64,000 nt of DNA from Lysobacterales bacterium. GTDB lineage: Bacteria; Pseudomonadota; Gammaproteobacteria; Xanthomonadales; Ahniellaceae. The position numbers and the translations under genes are program-made. Numbering within the stretch: the stretch's first letter is position 1; each line of letters starts with the position of its first letter. The notes under the pieces are model-generated. The model made no database searches and was not told the DNA's origin. It saw only the letters and a list, made by a program, of their open reading frames with translations. This document shows, one piece after another, positions 44,481 through 52,753 of this stretch. The stretch spans positions 620,001 to 684,000 of the forward strand of contig JADJCM010000001.1 in NCBI GenBank assembly GCA_016703225.1, read 5' to 3'.

Positions 44481-44509
44481 TTGACGAGTATGCACGTCGT
44501 GCATACACT
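44481..44509 (+). promoter_or_regulatory. brnTA promoter with a palindromic operator in the spacer
   Basis: TTGACG (44481-44486) and TACACT (44504-44509) are spaced by 17 bases, a strong sigma-70 match. A perfect nine-base inverted repeat, GTATGCACG-T-CGTGCATAC (44488-44506), fills the spacer and reaches into the -10. A repressor bound there would block polymerase. Transcription would start at about 44516-44517, on or beside the brnT ATG, so the transcript is probably leaderless. Confidence 0.72.
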
Positions 44510-44516
44510 TCCGCGC

Positions 44517-44786
44517 ATGCAGTTCGAATGGGACGAAGCCAAGCGCCAAGCGAACCTGCGCAAGCACGGCGTCGACTTCGCGGATGCAGTGGGCGTCTTG
44601 TATGACGACCATGCAATCACCCGCCCAGACCCGGACAGCACTGGAGAAGCACGCTCAATCACAATCGGTCTGGGATCGAGCCTGCGTATCCTGTTGGTGG
44701 TCTGGACGGAACGCCGCGGCGAGATCTACCGCCTGATCTCAGCCCGCCGAGCCAGCCCCGGTGAAATTCGCCAATACCAGGAGTAG
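44517..44786 (+). CDS. brnT: BrnT ribonuclease toxin
   Basis: 89-residue RelE-fold toxin of the BrnT family. FEWDEAKRQANLRKHGVDF is the family hallmark, followed by the central RSITIGLGSSLRILLVVWTERRGE and C-terminal YRLISARRASPGEIRQYQE, which carries the Arg/Tyr residues used for RNA cleavage. BrnT stops growth by cutting mRNA or tRNA and is held by BrnA. The ATG at 44517 gives family length; an in-frame ATG at 44490 would begin inside the promoter palindrome and is rejected. The antitoxin gene follows after five bases. Toxin-first order is normal for this family. Confidence 0.93.
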   Translation: MQFEWDEAKRQANLRKHGVDFADAVGVLYDDHAITRPDPDSTGEARSITIGLGSSLRILLVVWTERRGEIYRLISARRASPGEIRQYQE

Positions 44787-44791
44787 CCAGC

Positions 44792-45037
44792 ATGCGTGAC
44801 GAATACGATTTCAGCTCCGGCAAGCGCGGCCCGGTCCTCAGCGAACCGGGCAAGGAGCGCATCACAATCCGCATCGATGCTGACATCCTTGCCTGGTTCC
44901 GCGAGCAGGTGAAGGGCGGTGGCAATTACCAGACCCTCATCAACGACACGTTGCGTGCTGCGGTCCTGGCCGAAGACGCGCCACTCACCGTGCGCAAGCT
45001 CCGCGAAGTGCTTCGGCAGGAACTGCACGCTGCTTAG
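44792..45037 (+). CDS. brnA: BrnA antitoxin
   Basis: 81-residue antitoxin. RGPVLSEPGKERITIRIDADILAWFREQVKGGGNYQTLINDTLRAAVL is the BrnA signature: a beta strand (ITIRID) and two helices forming a ribbon-helix-helix that binds the palindromic operator. The N-terminal part would contact BrnT. Here the DNA-binding part lies in the middle and a Leu/Arg-rich helix closes the chain. Converges on xerD with a 48-base gap. Confidence 0.93.
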   Translation: MRDEYDFSSGKRGPVLSEPGKERITIRIDADILAWFREQVKGGGNYQTLINDTLRAAVLAEDAPLTVRKLREVLRQELHAA

Positions 45038-45085
45038 GCAGATCCACGCGGCCAGAACGCACGCTGAGCGATCTGGCCAAGTGCC

Positions 45086-45997
45086 TCACCCCCGCGGATG
45101 GTGCTCGGCGTGGAGGCGCTTGAGGCCTTCGCGGGCGACCAGGGTGTAGATCTGGGTGGTGGAAAGGTCGCTGTGGCCGAGCAGCATCTGCAGCACGCGC
45201 AGGTCCGCGCCATGGTCCAGCAGGTGGGTCGCGAAGGCATGGCGCAGGCCGTGCGGGGAGATCGGGCGGTGGATGCCGGCGCGCGCGGCGAGAGTCTTTA
45301 CGATGAGCCAGAACGTCTTGCGCGAAAGCGCGCTCTTGCGCGCAGTCACGAACAGGCTCCTGCTGGCACCGTCCCGCAGCAACAGCGGGCGCGAATCGGC
45401 GACGTAGCGGCCAAGCCAGTCGAGCGCGACCTCGCCGATCGGCACCAATCTGTCCTTCTCGCCCTTGCCGCGCACGCGCAGCGCGCCCTGGCGCAGGTTC
45501 ACCTGGTCGACGTCGAGGGTGACCAACTCGGTCACGCGCAGGCCGGTGGCGTAGAGCAGCTCCAGCATGGCGCGATCACGCAGACCGAGCGGCGTGTTGA
45601 CATCGGGCGCCGCCAGCAGGGCCTCGACCTCACCTTCGCCGAGTGCCTTGGGCAGCGGCTTCGGCAGTTTGGGTGCATCGATCAGCGCAGTCGGATCGAC
45701 ATCGACGCGGCCGACACGCAGCAGCTGCCGGAAGAACAGGCGCAATGCCGACAACATGCGCGCACTGCTGCGCGCCGAGATGCCGGAGCGACCGCGCTCG
45801 GCCAGCACCGCGAACAGATCCTCGCGCGTCGCCGCGATCAATGCCCGGCCGCGCCGCGCGAGCAGACGATCGACCGCGAGCAGGTCGGCGCGATACGCCG
45901 CCAGGGTGTTCTTCGACAGCCCCTGCTCGGACCAGAGTTGCTCCAGCACCGAGCGGATCAGCGGGTCGTTCGGGCTGCTCGTGCGAGTCGCTACCAT
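45086..45997 (-). CDS. xerD: Site-specific tyrosine recombinase XerD
   Basis: 303-residue recombinase resolving chromosome dimers at dif with XerC. N-terminal SAM-like domain: VLEQLWSEQGLSKNTLAAYRADL. The catalytic set is complete: Arg in YATGLRVTELVTL, Lys in GKGEKDRLVPI, HGLRHAFATHLLDHGADLR supplying His/Arg, LGHSDLSTTQIYTLV with the second His and the nucleophile Tyr. Length and the QQ-type LGHSDLSTTQIY block are XerD-like rather than integrase-like, so it is chromosomal housekeeping, not phage. Start ATG 45997, 29 bases from the divergent RDD gene. Confidence 0.93.
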   Translation of the reverse strand: MVATRTSSPNDPLIRSVLEQLWSEQGLSKNTLAAYRADLLAVDRLLARRGRALIAATREDLFAVLAERGRSGISARSSARMLSALRLFFRQLLRVGRVDVDPTALIDAPKLPKPLPKALGEGEVEALLAAPDVNTPLGLRDRAMLELLYATGLRVTELVTLDVDQVNLRQGALRVRGKGEKDRLVPIGEVALDWLGRYVADSRPLLLRDGASRSLFVTARKSALSRKTFWLIVKTLAARAGIHRPISPHGLRHAFATHLLDHGADLRVLQMLLGHSDLSTTQIYTLVAREGLKRLHAEHHPRG

Positions 45998-46026
45998 GCG
46001 CCCGACGATACCCAGAGCCCCCGACC

Positions 46027-46467
46027 TTGCAAACCGACGCCTCCGTTCCCGCGCCGCTGTGGCGCCGTGCCCTCGCCGCGCTGTACGACCTGTTGCCGCT
46101 CGCCGGCCTGCTGATGATCGCGACCGCGTTCGCGGTGCTGCTTGCGCGCCTGCTGCTGCCGGTCGAGCGTGTCGATCTGGTGCTGCGCGACGGCTGGCCG
46201 CGCGTCGCACTGCAGTCGTGGCTGGCAGCACTCACCGCTGCCTACTACGTGATCTCGTGGCGCCGCGGCGGCCAGACCATCGGCATGCGTGCCTGGCGCA
46301 TCGCGGTGCGTAGTGATCGCGGCAGCTTGTCGCTGGGCGCAGCGCTGCTGCGCGCGCTGGTCGCGCTGTTCGTCCCGGGCCTGCTCTGGTGCCTGGTCGA
46401 CCGCGAGCGGCGCGCGCTGCACGATCTCGCCGCCGGCACCCGCGTCGTCCATCTGCCGCGGCGCTGA
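46027..46467 (+). CDS. RDD family membrane protein
   Basis: 146 residues from a TTG start, the only reasonable start near the family N-terminus; the frame is open upstream into xerD but not conserved-looking. RDD features: an early ALWRR-like APLWRRALAALYDLL with the Arg-Asp pair, hydrophobic helices (LAGLLMIATAFAVLLARLLL, ALLRALVALFVPGLLWCL), WRRGGQTIGMRAWRIAV and DRERRALHDLAAGTRVV. Function of the family is unclear; some act in sodium/proton antiport. Its stop faces the lptG stop one base away. Confidence 0.8.
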   Translation: MQTDASVPAPLWRRALAALYDLLPLAGLLMIATAFAVLLARLLLPVERVDLVLRDGWPRVALQSWLAALTAAYYVISWRRGGQTIGMRAWRIAVRSDRGSLSLGAALLRALVALFVPGLLWCLVDRERRALHDLAAGTRVVHLPRR

Positions 46468-46468
46468 A

Positions 46469-47551
46469 TCAGAAACTGCGCCGCAGCCACAACCACGCGG
46501 CAGCGAACGCCAGCGTCGGCGACAGCAGATAGCCGATCGGCAAGGGCCCATCGGCGAGCTCGACCGAGGTGACCACGGCATTTTGCAGGTAGTAGAAGCC
46601 GATCGAGATGACCAGGCCAACGAACAGGCGCTTGCCGAAACCGCCCGAACGCAATGCCGAGAACGCGAATGGCATCGCCAGCAGCGCCGTGGCCAGCACC
46701 GCCAGCGGATAGCACAGACGCCCCCAGAACGCCGAGCGGAACTGCTGCGAGTCGAGTCCGTTGCGTTCCAGATAAGCGATGTGATCGCGCAACTCGACCA
46801 TCGCCTGATAGCGCGGCCGCACCACCGACATCGCGATCAGTGCCGGGTCCAGCGCCACTTCCCAGCGCCAGTCGGCTTGTTGCTCGGGCACCACCGCGGC
46901 GGCGTCGAAACGGAAGCGCTGCACCTTGCTGAAGCGCCAGCCGCCGGTCTCGTGGCGGGCCTTTTCGGCACGCGTGATCGACTGCAGCCGGCCGCGGTCA
47001 TCGAAACGGAACAGGCGCGCATCGATCAGCTCGACAGCACCGCCGATGAAGGCACCGCGGCGGGCATTGAGCAGGTCCTCGCCATCACGCGCCCAGATGC
47101 CGGAGGAGTTGCTGGTCACCAGGTCCTGCGACTTGGCGCCGATGGCCACGCCCTGGGCGGCGCGTTCGCCCCAGGGCGCGAGGGTCTCGCCGAGGCCGAA
47201 CATCGCCAGCGCCAGCACCAGCAGCGGCAGCAGTGCGCCCGCGCACAGCCGTTGTTTGGACCAGCCGGCGGCGCGCAGCGCGGTGAGCTCGGAGGTTGGC
47301 GCGAGGCCGCCGAGCCCCATCGCACCGCCGATCGCGGCGGCCATCGGAAACAGTTCGTAGATGCGCCGCGGGATGGTGTAGGCGACATAGGTGACGGCCA
47401 TGGTCAGGGTGTAGTCGCCGTTGCCGATCTCGTCGATCTCGCGCACGAACGCCGACAGCGCGTCGATGCCGAGGAACACCGCAAGCGCGAGCAAGGTCGC
47501 GCCGAGCACATGTCGCGCCACCAGACGGTCAGCGCGCTTCAGGCCGATCAT
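46469..47551 (-). CDS. lptG: LPS export ABC transporter permease LptG
   Basis: 360-residue inner-membrane component of the LptB2FG engine that extracts LPS and drives it to the outer membrane. It starts MIGLKRADRLVARHVLGATLLALAVFLGIDAL; SELTALRAAGWSKQRL is the coupling-helix motif contacting LptB. A beta-jellyroll lies in the middle (about 140-265), and three C-terminal helices follow (LAVLATALLAMPFAF, FVGLVISIGFYYLQN). It overlaps lptF by four bases (ATGA). Confidence 0.94.
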   Translation of the reverse strand: MIGLKRADRLVARHVLGATLLALAVFLGIDALSAFVREIDEIGNGDYTLTMAVTYVAYTIPRRIYELFPMAAAIGGAMGLGGLAPTSELTALRAAGWSKQRLCAGALLPLLVLALAMFGLGETLAPWGERAAQGVAIGAKSQDLVTSNSSGIWARDGEDLLNARRGAFIGGAVELIDARLFRFDDRGRLQSITRAEKARHETGGWRFSKVQRFRFDAAAVVPEQQADWRWEVALDPALIAMSVVRPRYQAMVELRDHIAYLERNGLDSQQFRSAFWGRLCYPLAVLATALLAMPFAFSALRSGGFGKRLFVGLVISIGFYYLQNAVVTSVELADGPLPIGYLLSPTLAFAAAWLWLRRSF

Positions 47552-48636
47552 GCGCGCACCGCCCGCGGCCGCGGCAGCCGCGCGCCGACCAGGTACAACG
47601 CCGCGAACACCGCAAGCGCGATCGCGTGTACCCACCACAAGCCGGCAGCCATCGGCACGCTGCCATCAGCGAGCCAGCCGCGCCCGAGCGCGAGCAGGTT
47701 CACGTAGACGATGTAGGCGAGCACGGCGATGATGGAGCGGCCGAAGCGCGGCTCGCGCGGCGCCGAGCGCGCCAGCGGAAAGGCAAGCAGGGCCAGCACC
47801 AGCGCCGACACCGGCATCGCCAGGCGCCAGTGCAGCTCGGCTTGGTCGGCGCGCTTGGTACTGGTGAGCAAGGCTGCGGTGTCGCGCCGCGTCTGCACGC
47901 GCTTGGGACCCTCGGCCTCGGGCTCGGGCAGGCGGATGTCGTTGCGCGCGAAACGCATGGCGCGAAAGTCGGGCCGATCCAGTCCACCCTCGACGCGAAA
48001 TCCATCTTCCAGCCGCAGATAACGCTCGCGACCGGCGCGGTCGTTGTACAGCTCGCCCTTGGCCGCGGTGATGATGTCGAGCCGACCGTCGTTCTCGGAC
48101 TGCACGAACAGGCGCGTGAAGCGGCGCCCGTCCGGCGTCATGGTGCCGATGTAGATCACCCCCATGCGCCCGGGTAGATCGACGAAGCGCCCGGCTTCCA
48201 GCCCGGCCACCAGCAGCGAACGGTTCGCGTCCTGCACCATCTCGTCGGCGAGCGCGAGTGCGCGCGGGTTGGCGACGAAGGTGATGCCGGCGAGCAACCC
48301 CAGCACCGGCAGCGCCAACCACAGCACCGGCTTCAACATCGCACGCAGGCGCAGACCGCTGGCCGCCAGCACTGCCACCTCGCTGTCGCGATAGAGCCGG
48401 CCATAGGCGAGCAGCACGGTCAGGAACAGGCCGAGCGGCAGGATGATGGCCAAACCATCGAGCGAACGCAGACCGACCTGGGCCAGCAGCAGACCAGCCG
48501 GAAAGCGGCCGCGCGCGATCTTGTTCAGCACATCGGTCAGCACACCGCCGAAGGTGACCAGCAGCAGCACGGCATTGACCGCCACGAAAGAGCGGAGCAG
48601 TTCGCGCAGCAGGTAGCGGTCGATGATGCGGGGCAT
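47548..48636 (-). CDS. lptF: LPS export ABC transporter permease LptF
   Basis: 362 residues, partner of LptG. It begins IIDRYLLRELLRSFVAVNAVLLLVTFGGVL; DSEVAVLAASGLRLRAML is the coupling helix and HWRLAMPVSALVLALLAFPLARS starts the C-terminal membrane part. A jellyroll is present between about 130 and 250. Six membrane helices in total. Divergent from pepA, with about 150 bases between; lptF-lptG order with pepA facing is conserved in related bacteria. Confidence 0.94.
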   Translation of the reverse strand: MPRIIDRYLLRELLRSFVAVNAVLLLVTFGGVLTDVLNKIARGRFPAGLLLAQVGLRSLDGLAIILPLGLFLTVLLAYGRLYRDSEVAVLAASGLRLRAMLKPVLWLALPVLGLLAGITFVANPRALALADEMVQDANRSLLVAGLEAGRFVDLPGRMGVIYIGTMTPDGRRFTRLFVQSENDGRLDIITAAKGELYNDRAGRERYLRLEDGFRVEGGLDRPDFRAMRFARNDIRLPEPEAEGPKRVQTRRDTAALLTSTKRADQAELHWRLAMPVSALVLALLAFPLARSAPREPRFGRSIIAVLAYIVYVNLLALGRGWLADGSVPMAAGLWWVHAIALAVFAALYLVGARLPRPRAVRA

Positions 48637-48790
48637 CGGGCTCGGTCCGGGGTCGGGGCTTGGGACCGGTTTGCTAGACTGCCGGCCATGGCGCTGCCCT
48701 CGATCGAGGGCGGCGCGAGTCTATCAGGCGGCCCGCAGCCGCTTTCGCCCACAACGTGAATGGAAGTCACCGGCTTCCGCAGGACGCTGC

Positions 48791-50260
48791 ATGAACCCCG
48801 AAATTGTTTCCCTGATCGCACAGCCGGCGCAGTGCGTCGCCGACCTGCTGGTGCTTGGCGTGTTCGAGGGTGGCGCCCTGCCCGCAGCGACCACGGAAGT
48901 GGATCTGTCCAGCGCCGGTGCCATTCGCGCGCGCATCGCCGCCGGCGATGTCGGCTGCAAGCCCAAGCAGCTCACGCGCCTGTACGACCTGCCCGGTGTT
49001 GCCGCGAAGCGCGTGCTGCTGGTCGGGCTCGGCGACGCCGCGCAGTTCGGCGCCGCGCGCTACATCGACGTGGTACGCGAGGCACTGAAGGCACTGCGCA
49101 GCGGACCGGCGCGACGCGTGGCGAGCTGGCTCGCTGAACTGCCGGTGCAGCAGCGCGACGCCGCCTGGGCGGTGCGCGAGCATGTGGTCGCGGCCGAGGC
49201 CGCGCTCTATCGCTACGACGCCACGCGCCGCAAGATCGACAAACCCGATGGTGTCACCGAACTGGCGATCGCGACGCACGACGAGACCAGCGTGCAGTCC
49301 GGCCGCGCCATCGCGCACGGCGTGCGCCGCACGCGCGAGCTCGGCAACCTGCCGCCGAACCTGTGCACGCCGCTGCACCTCGCCGACGTCGCCCGCGAGA
49401 TGGCGCGCGACCTGGGCAAGGTCGAGGTCGAGGTGCTCGACCGCGCGCAGATGCAGGAACTGAACATGGGCGCCCTGCTCGGCGTCGCCCGCGGCAGCGC
49501 CAATGCGCCGCAGCTGATCGTGCTGCGCTATCGCGGCACGCGCGAGCGCAAGCCGGTGGTACTGGTCGGCAAGGGCGTCACCTTCGACACCGGCGGCATC
49601 AGCATCAAACCGGCTGCCGGCATGGACGAAATGAAGTACGACATGTGCGGCGCCGCGGCGGTGTTCGGCGCGATCGAGGCGAGCGCGCGCCTGGGGCTTC
49701 CCATCGATCTGATCGGCATCGTACCGGCGGTGGAAAACATGCCCGACGGCGACGCATCGCGCCCGGGCGATGTGGTGACCACGATGTCGGGCATCAGCGT
49801 CGAAGTCCTGAACACCGATGCCGAAGGCCGCTTGATCCTGTGCGACGCGCTCACCTACGCGCGCCGCTTCGAGCCGGACACGGTGATCGACATCGCCACC
49901 CTCACCGGTGCCTGCATCGTCGCGCTCGGCAAGCACGCCAGCGGCCTGATGACCAAGCACGACGATCTCGCCGACGAGTTGCTCGCCGCCGGCAGCGAAG
50001 TGCACGACCGTGCCTGGCGCCTGCCGTTGTGGGACGACTACCAGAGCCAGCTCGAGTCCGGCTTCGCCGACGTCGCCAACATCGGCGGCAAGAACGCCGG
50101 CGCGATCACCGCCGGTTGTTTCCTCGCACGCTTCGCCGAAGGCCTGCGCTGGGCCCATCTCGATGTCGCCGGCAGCGCCTCGGACGAAGGCCGCAAGGGC
50201 GGCGCGACCGGGCGTCCGCTGCCGCTGCTGATGCAGTGGCTGATGCAGAAGGTCGCCTAG
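48791..50260 (+). CDS. pepA: Leucyl aminopeptidase
   Basis: 489-residue M17 aminopeptidase with two metal ions. The catalytic C-terminal domain (about 165-485) has VLVGKGVTFDTGGISIKPAAGMDEMKYDMCGAAAV and NTDAEGRLILCDALTYA, including the Lys, Asp, Glu and Arg of the active site. The N-terminal domain can bind DNA in the E. coli protein, which with XerCD acts at cer sites. An extended -10, TGC-TAGACT at 48672-48680, may be its promoter. holC follows after three bases. Confidence 0.95.
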   Translation: MNPEIVSLIAQPAQCVADLLVLGVFEGGALPAATTEVDLSSAGAIRARIAAGDVGCKPKQLTRLYDLPGVAAKRVLLVGLGDAAQFGAARYIDVVREALKALRSGPARRVASWLAELPVQQRDAAWAVREHVVAAEAALYRYDATRRKIDKPDGVTELAIATHDETSVQSGRAIAHGVRRTRELGNLPPNLCTPLHLADVAREMARDLGKVEVEVLDRAQMQELNMGALLGVARGSANAPQLIVLRYRGTRERKPVVLVGKGVTFDTGGISIKPAAGMDEMKYDMCGAAAVFGAIEASARLGLPIDLIGIVPAVENMPDGDASRPGDVVTTMSGISVEVLNTDAEGRLILCDALTYARRFEPDTVIDIATLTGACIVALGKHASGLMTKHDDLADELLAAGSEVHDRAWRLPLWDDYQSQLESGFADVANIGGKNAGAITAGCFLARFAEGLRWAHLDVAGSASDEGRKGGATGRPLPLLMQWLMQKVA

Positions 50261-50263
50261 GTC

Positions 50264-50686
50264 GTGGCGCGCGCCGACTTCTACCTGATCGACAAGCCGC
50301 GCTTCCGCGACAACCCGCTGCTGCTGGTCTGCGAGTTGGCAAGGCGCGCGCAGGACCAGCAGATCCCGACCCTGATCCACGCTCGCGACCGCGACCAGGC
50401 CGAAGCGCTCGACGCCCTGCTCTGGGACTTCGACCCGGACGCCTTCGTCCCGCACCAGCTCGCCGGCGACGAGGACGATGACCTGACGCCGGTGCTGATC
50501 GTCCCGCCTGACGTCGACAGCCCGTTGCGCGCACTGGTCATCAACTTGCGTGACAGCGCGGTCGCCGGCCAACCGGAAGCGGTCAAGGAAGTCGTTGCCG
50601 CCGACCCCGCCGAACGCGAGGGCTCGCGCGCCCGCTGGACCGAGTACAAGTCGCGTGGTTTCGAGTTGCGCAAGTTCGACATGTGA
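50264..50686 (+). CDS. holC: DNA polymerase III chi subunit
   Basis: 140-residue clamp-loader accessory protein linking the polymerase to SSB. ADFYLIDKPRFRDNPLLLVCELARRA and then DALLWDFDPDAFVPHQLAGDE match the family; VLIVPPDVDSPLRALVINL and the C-terminal RWTEYKSRGFELRKFDM complete it. It starts with GTG three bases after pepA. In relatives valS usually follows holC, but here it does not. A diverged copy of the 3' end lies at 52808-52867. Confidence 0.93.
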   Translation: MARADFYLIDKPRFRDNPLLLVCELARRAQDQQIPTLIHARDRDQAEALDALLWDFDPDAFVPHQLAGDEDDDLTPVLIVPPDVDSPLRALVINLRDSAVAGQPEAVKEVVAADPAEREGSRARWTEYKSRGFELRKFDM

Positions 50687-50729
50687 TCACCATCCACCGC
50701 CGCCCGCAGCCGGTTCCACGAGAATACCC

Positions 50730-51227
50730 ATGACGACGACCGTACCCGCGTCACTCGTTCTCACCGAGGTCAGCGATGCCTCGCCCTTCGCCGATCTGTT
50801 CCGGCGCAAGTTCGGCCATCCGCTGCCGGACTCCGGCGACCACTTCGTCGCCTTCCACCGCGATGCGCGCGGCGCGCTGTGGCCGTTGTCGTACCTGAAC
50901 TACAATCGCTTCGGCGACATCCGCCTGGTCGGCGGTGGCTGCACCGACGGCAACGTCATTCGCGCCATGGCGCAATCCGAACGCGACGCGGTCCAGTCTT
51001 CCGGCGGCGTGCTGGTGCACCTGCTGCGTGCCGGCTTTCGCCACTTCGCCGCGGATTGCGATGCCTACTTCGGACACTGCGGCGATGCCCGCGCCTACGC
51101 GGTGGACCTGGCGGCCGGCTTCGAACCCACCGAGCACCAGTTCCTGCTGGTGCACTGGCACAAGCCGCTGCACGAGGTGCTGCGCCGGGCGCTGATCGCG
51201 AAAGCGCACGCGATCGGCGCGTTCTGA
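50730..51227 (+). CDS. Conserved-looking protein of unknown function
   Basis: 165 residues with no domain I recognise. The sequence is rich in aromatic and His residues, with a central RLVGGGCTDGNVIRAMAQSERDAVQSSGGVLVHLLRAGF and AYFGHCGDARAYAVDLAAGFEPTEHQFLLVHWHKPL. The beta-strand/helix alternation and the ...HLLRAGFR... turn vaguely recall acetyltransferase folds, but no acetyl-CoA motif is seen. No signal peptide. It follows holC by 43 bases on the same strand and faces the deacetylase gene, six bases away. Confidence 0.7.
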   Translation: MTTTVPASLVLTEVSDASPFADLFRRKFGHPLPDSGDHFVAFHRDARGALWPLSYLNYNRFGDIRLVGGGCTDGNVIRAMAQSERDAVQSSGGVLVHLLRAGFRHFAADCDAYFGHCGDARAYAVDLAAGFEPTEHQFLLVHWHKPLHEVLRRALIAKAHAIGAF

Positions 51228-51233
51228 CCCGAA

Positions 51234-52061
51234 TCACGCTTCGAGTAGCTGCCCCAGTTCCTCGACGCTGCGCCAGTCGCGGCCGCAGACGAAGCGCGGC
51301 AGGTTCCAGCGGTCATCGCTTGCCGACATCGCACGCGGATCGGTGCCGAAGGCGGCGACGAGACCGTGATCGGTTCGCCGTCGCGGCAGGTAGTCGGTGC
51401 GCAGGAAGGCGGAACTCTGGCCATAGGGATAGGCAAACAGACTGGTGCGGCGCGTCGGCAGTGCCGCATCGAGCCAGCGGCTGGCCGCGACGATCTCGGC
51501 GTCGGCCACGGCCTCGGTGAACAGCCCATCGAAACGACCATCGGGCTCCTCGCCGAACGCCGACCGCGACAGCGTGTGGTGGTTGTGGTCGAAACTGTGC
51601 GACTCGATTCCGATCAGCCCCTCCGCTTCCGCTTGCGGCCACCATTCGTGTCCCCACCAGCCGAGCCCGAGCATGCAGGTCCGGTCGAGTTCGATGCGCG
51701 CTTGGGGCGACACGATCACGAAGCTGGTGGCGTGCACCGGCGCGCCGTGGCGAGCACGGAAGTCGCGCAGGATGCCGGCCATGCCGCGCTGTTGCCCGTG
51801 GCTCGGATGTTCAAGGTCATGCCAGTCGAACCAGGAGCCATCGTCGAAGCTGATCGCGCAGCAACGCTTGGGCAGCGCCCTGATGCCATCGCACACCGCC
51901 GCGACCGCCGCCCGCAGCGGCACGATCCGCCAACCGTGCGCATGCAGCCATTCCAGATCCGCCGCCAGTGCCACGTGATCGTTGTTGGCGTAGTCGCGAC
52001 CGTCCACATTCATGCTGTGGTAGGTGAGCACCGGTATGTGATGGGTGTTGCGCTCGCTCAC
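51234..52061 (-). CDS. Polysaccharide deacetylase family protein
   Basis: 275-residue NodB-like esterase. IPVLTYHSMNVDG opens the fold; CCAISFDDGSWFDW carries the conserved Asp pair that binds metal and acts as base; GIESHSFDHNHHTLS supplies the metal His residues (H-S-x-x-H); TSLFAYPYGQSSAFL is the arginine-like P-Y-G motif 4. No signal peptide or membrane segment is visible, so it may be cytosolic. Substrates in the family are N-acetylated sugars in peptidoglycan or polysaccharide. Located just downstream of MazEF, on the same strand, 18 bases from the toxin stop. Confidence 0.85.
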   Translation of the reverse strand: MSERNTHHIPVLTYHSMNVDGRDYANNDHVALAADLEWLHAHGWRIVPLRAAVAAVCDGIRALPKRCCAISFDDGSWFDWHDLEHPSHGQQRGMAGILRDFRARHGAPVHATSFVIVSPQARIELDRTCMLGLGWWGHEWWPQAEAEGLIGIESHSFDHNHHTLSRSAFGEEPDGRFDGLFTEAVADAEIVAASRWLDAALPTRRTSLFAYPYGQSSAFLRTDYLPRRRTDHGLVAAFGTDPRAMSASDDRWNLPRFVCGRDWRSVEELGQLLEA

Positions 52062-52079
52062 ATCATGCTCCGCACCGAC

Positions 52080-52430
52080 TCAATCAAGCAGGGCCTTCAC
52101 CCGATCGAGAATCAACTCGATGAGGAGTGCTGGTGCGGTCTCGACGTGCTTGGCCCCGCGTGCGGCCAGGTCCATCACACGCAGATCGGTCAGCAGCACC
52201 ACGCCCTGGGTATCAAGGCCGGTGCCGGTCAGCGAAACCGCGAATCCGCCGTAGCGGGCGAAGTTGCCACCTTGGGTGATCGGTGCGACCAAAGCACGCC
52301 CGATCGTCGCGTTGTACTCACTTGGCGTCAGTACCAGCACATGTCGGCGTCCCCGTTGCTCGCTGCCGCGTGTGGGCTCCAGATCCACAACCAGGATGTC
52401 GCCGCGCTCATATGGCCGACGCCTCACCAC
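52080..52430 (-). CDS. mazF: MazF/ChpB-like endoribonuclease toxin
   Basis: 116 residues of the PemK/MazF fold. YERGDILVVDLEPTRGSEQRGRRHVLVLTPSEYN is the signature, with the catalytic Arg in EQRGRRHVLV, and a later Thr/Ser-containing GRALVAPITQGG. Also LDTQGVVLLTDLRVMDLAARGA. It cuts mRNA at short sequences, arresting growth. GTG start at 52430 overlaps the antitoxin stop by seven bases; the next GTG (52427) is possible. Order antitoxin-toxin is normal. Confidence 0.92.
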   Translation of the reverse strand: MVRRRPYERGDILVVDLEPTRGSEQRGRRHVLVLTPSEYNATIGRALVAPITQGGNFARYGGFAVSLTGTGLDTQGVVLLTDLRVMDLAARGAKHVETAPALLIELILDRVKALLD

Positions 52431-52678
52431 GGTTCGCTGCCGACCGGCTTCGCATTTTCCCAGGTGCCATCGGTCGGCGGCATCGGTGCCGTGGAATCGC
52501 AGCTAGCCAGCAACTCCGCCAAGCTCGGTCGCGGCGATTTCCTTGGCGCCAGCACCAGTTTGCCGCCGCGCGTAGTGAGCGCCATCGACTGACCGGCCGC
52601 GAGCCCGAGGTCCTTCACCACCGCAGCCGGGAAGGTCACGCCTACCGAGTTCCCCATCTTGCGAACCGTCAGTTCCAT
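52424..52678 (-). CDS. mazE: MazE/ChpS-like antitoxin
   Basis: 84-residue AbrB-type antitoxin. ELTVRKMGNSVGVTFPAAVVKDLGLAAGQSMALTTRGGKLVLAP is a swapped-hairpin DNA-binding domain (residues 1-50), and the acidic, flexible tail (SLAELLASCDSTAPMPPTDGTWENA) would thread along the toxin. Start ATG 52678. It likely represses its own promoter through the overlapping inverted repeats at 52688-52710. Confidence 0.9.
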   Translation of the reverse strand: MELTVRKMGNSVGVTFPAAVVKDLGLAAGQSMALTTRGGKLVLAPRKSPRPSLAELLASCDSTAPMPPTDGTWENAKPVGSEPW

Positions 52679-52687
52679 CGCCGCACC

Positions 52688-52710
52688 GTCAAATAGTGTT
52701 TGACGACACT
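52688..52710 (-). promoter_or_regulatory. Overlapping inverted repeats upstream of mazEF
   Basis: Two perfect repeats share sequence: GTCAAA-TAGTG-TTTGAC (52688-52704) and AGTGT-TTGACG-ACACT (52695-52710). They lie 10-32 bases before the mazE start. Such alternating palindromes fit an autoregulatory MazE/MazEF operator, as known for mazEF of E. coli. No good -35/-10 pair could be placed with certainty. Confidence 0.48.
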
Positions 52711-52753
52711 AACGCCGCCACCGAACCAGTGCAACCGCCACCTCGCAACCGCG

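Noticed and set aside
45086..45997. XerD gene taken as a phage or integron integrase marking an island
   Set aside because: Length, motifs and location near dsbC, lptFG and pepA fit chromosomal xerD; no att-like repeats or phage genes are nearby.
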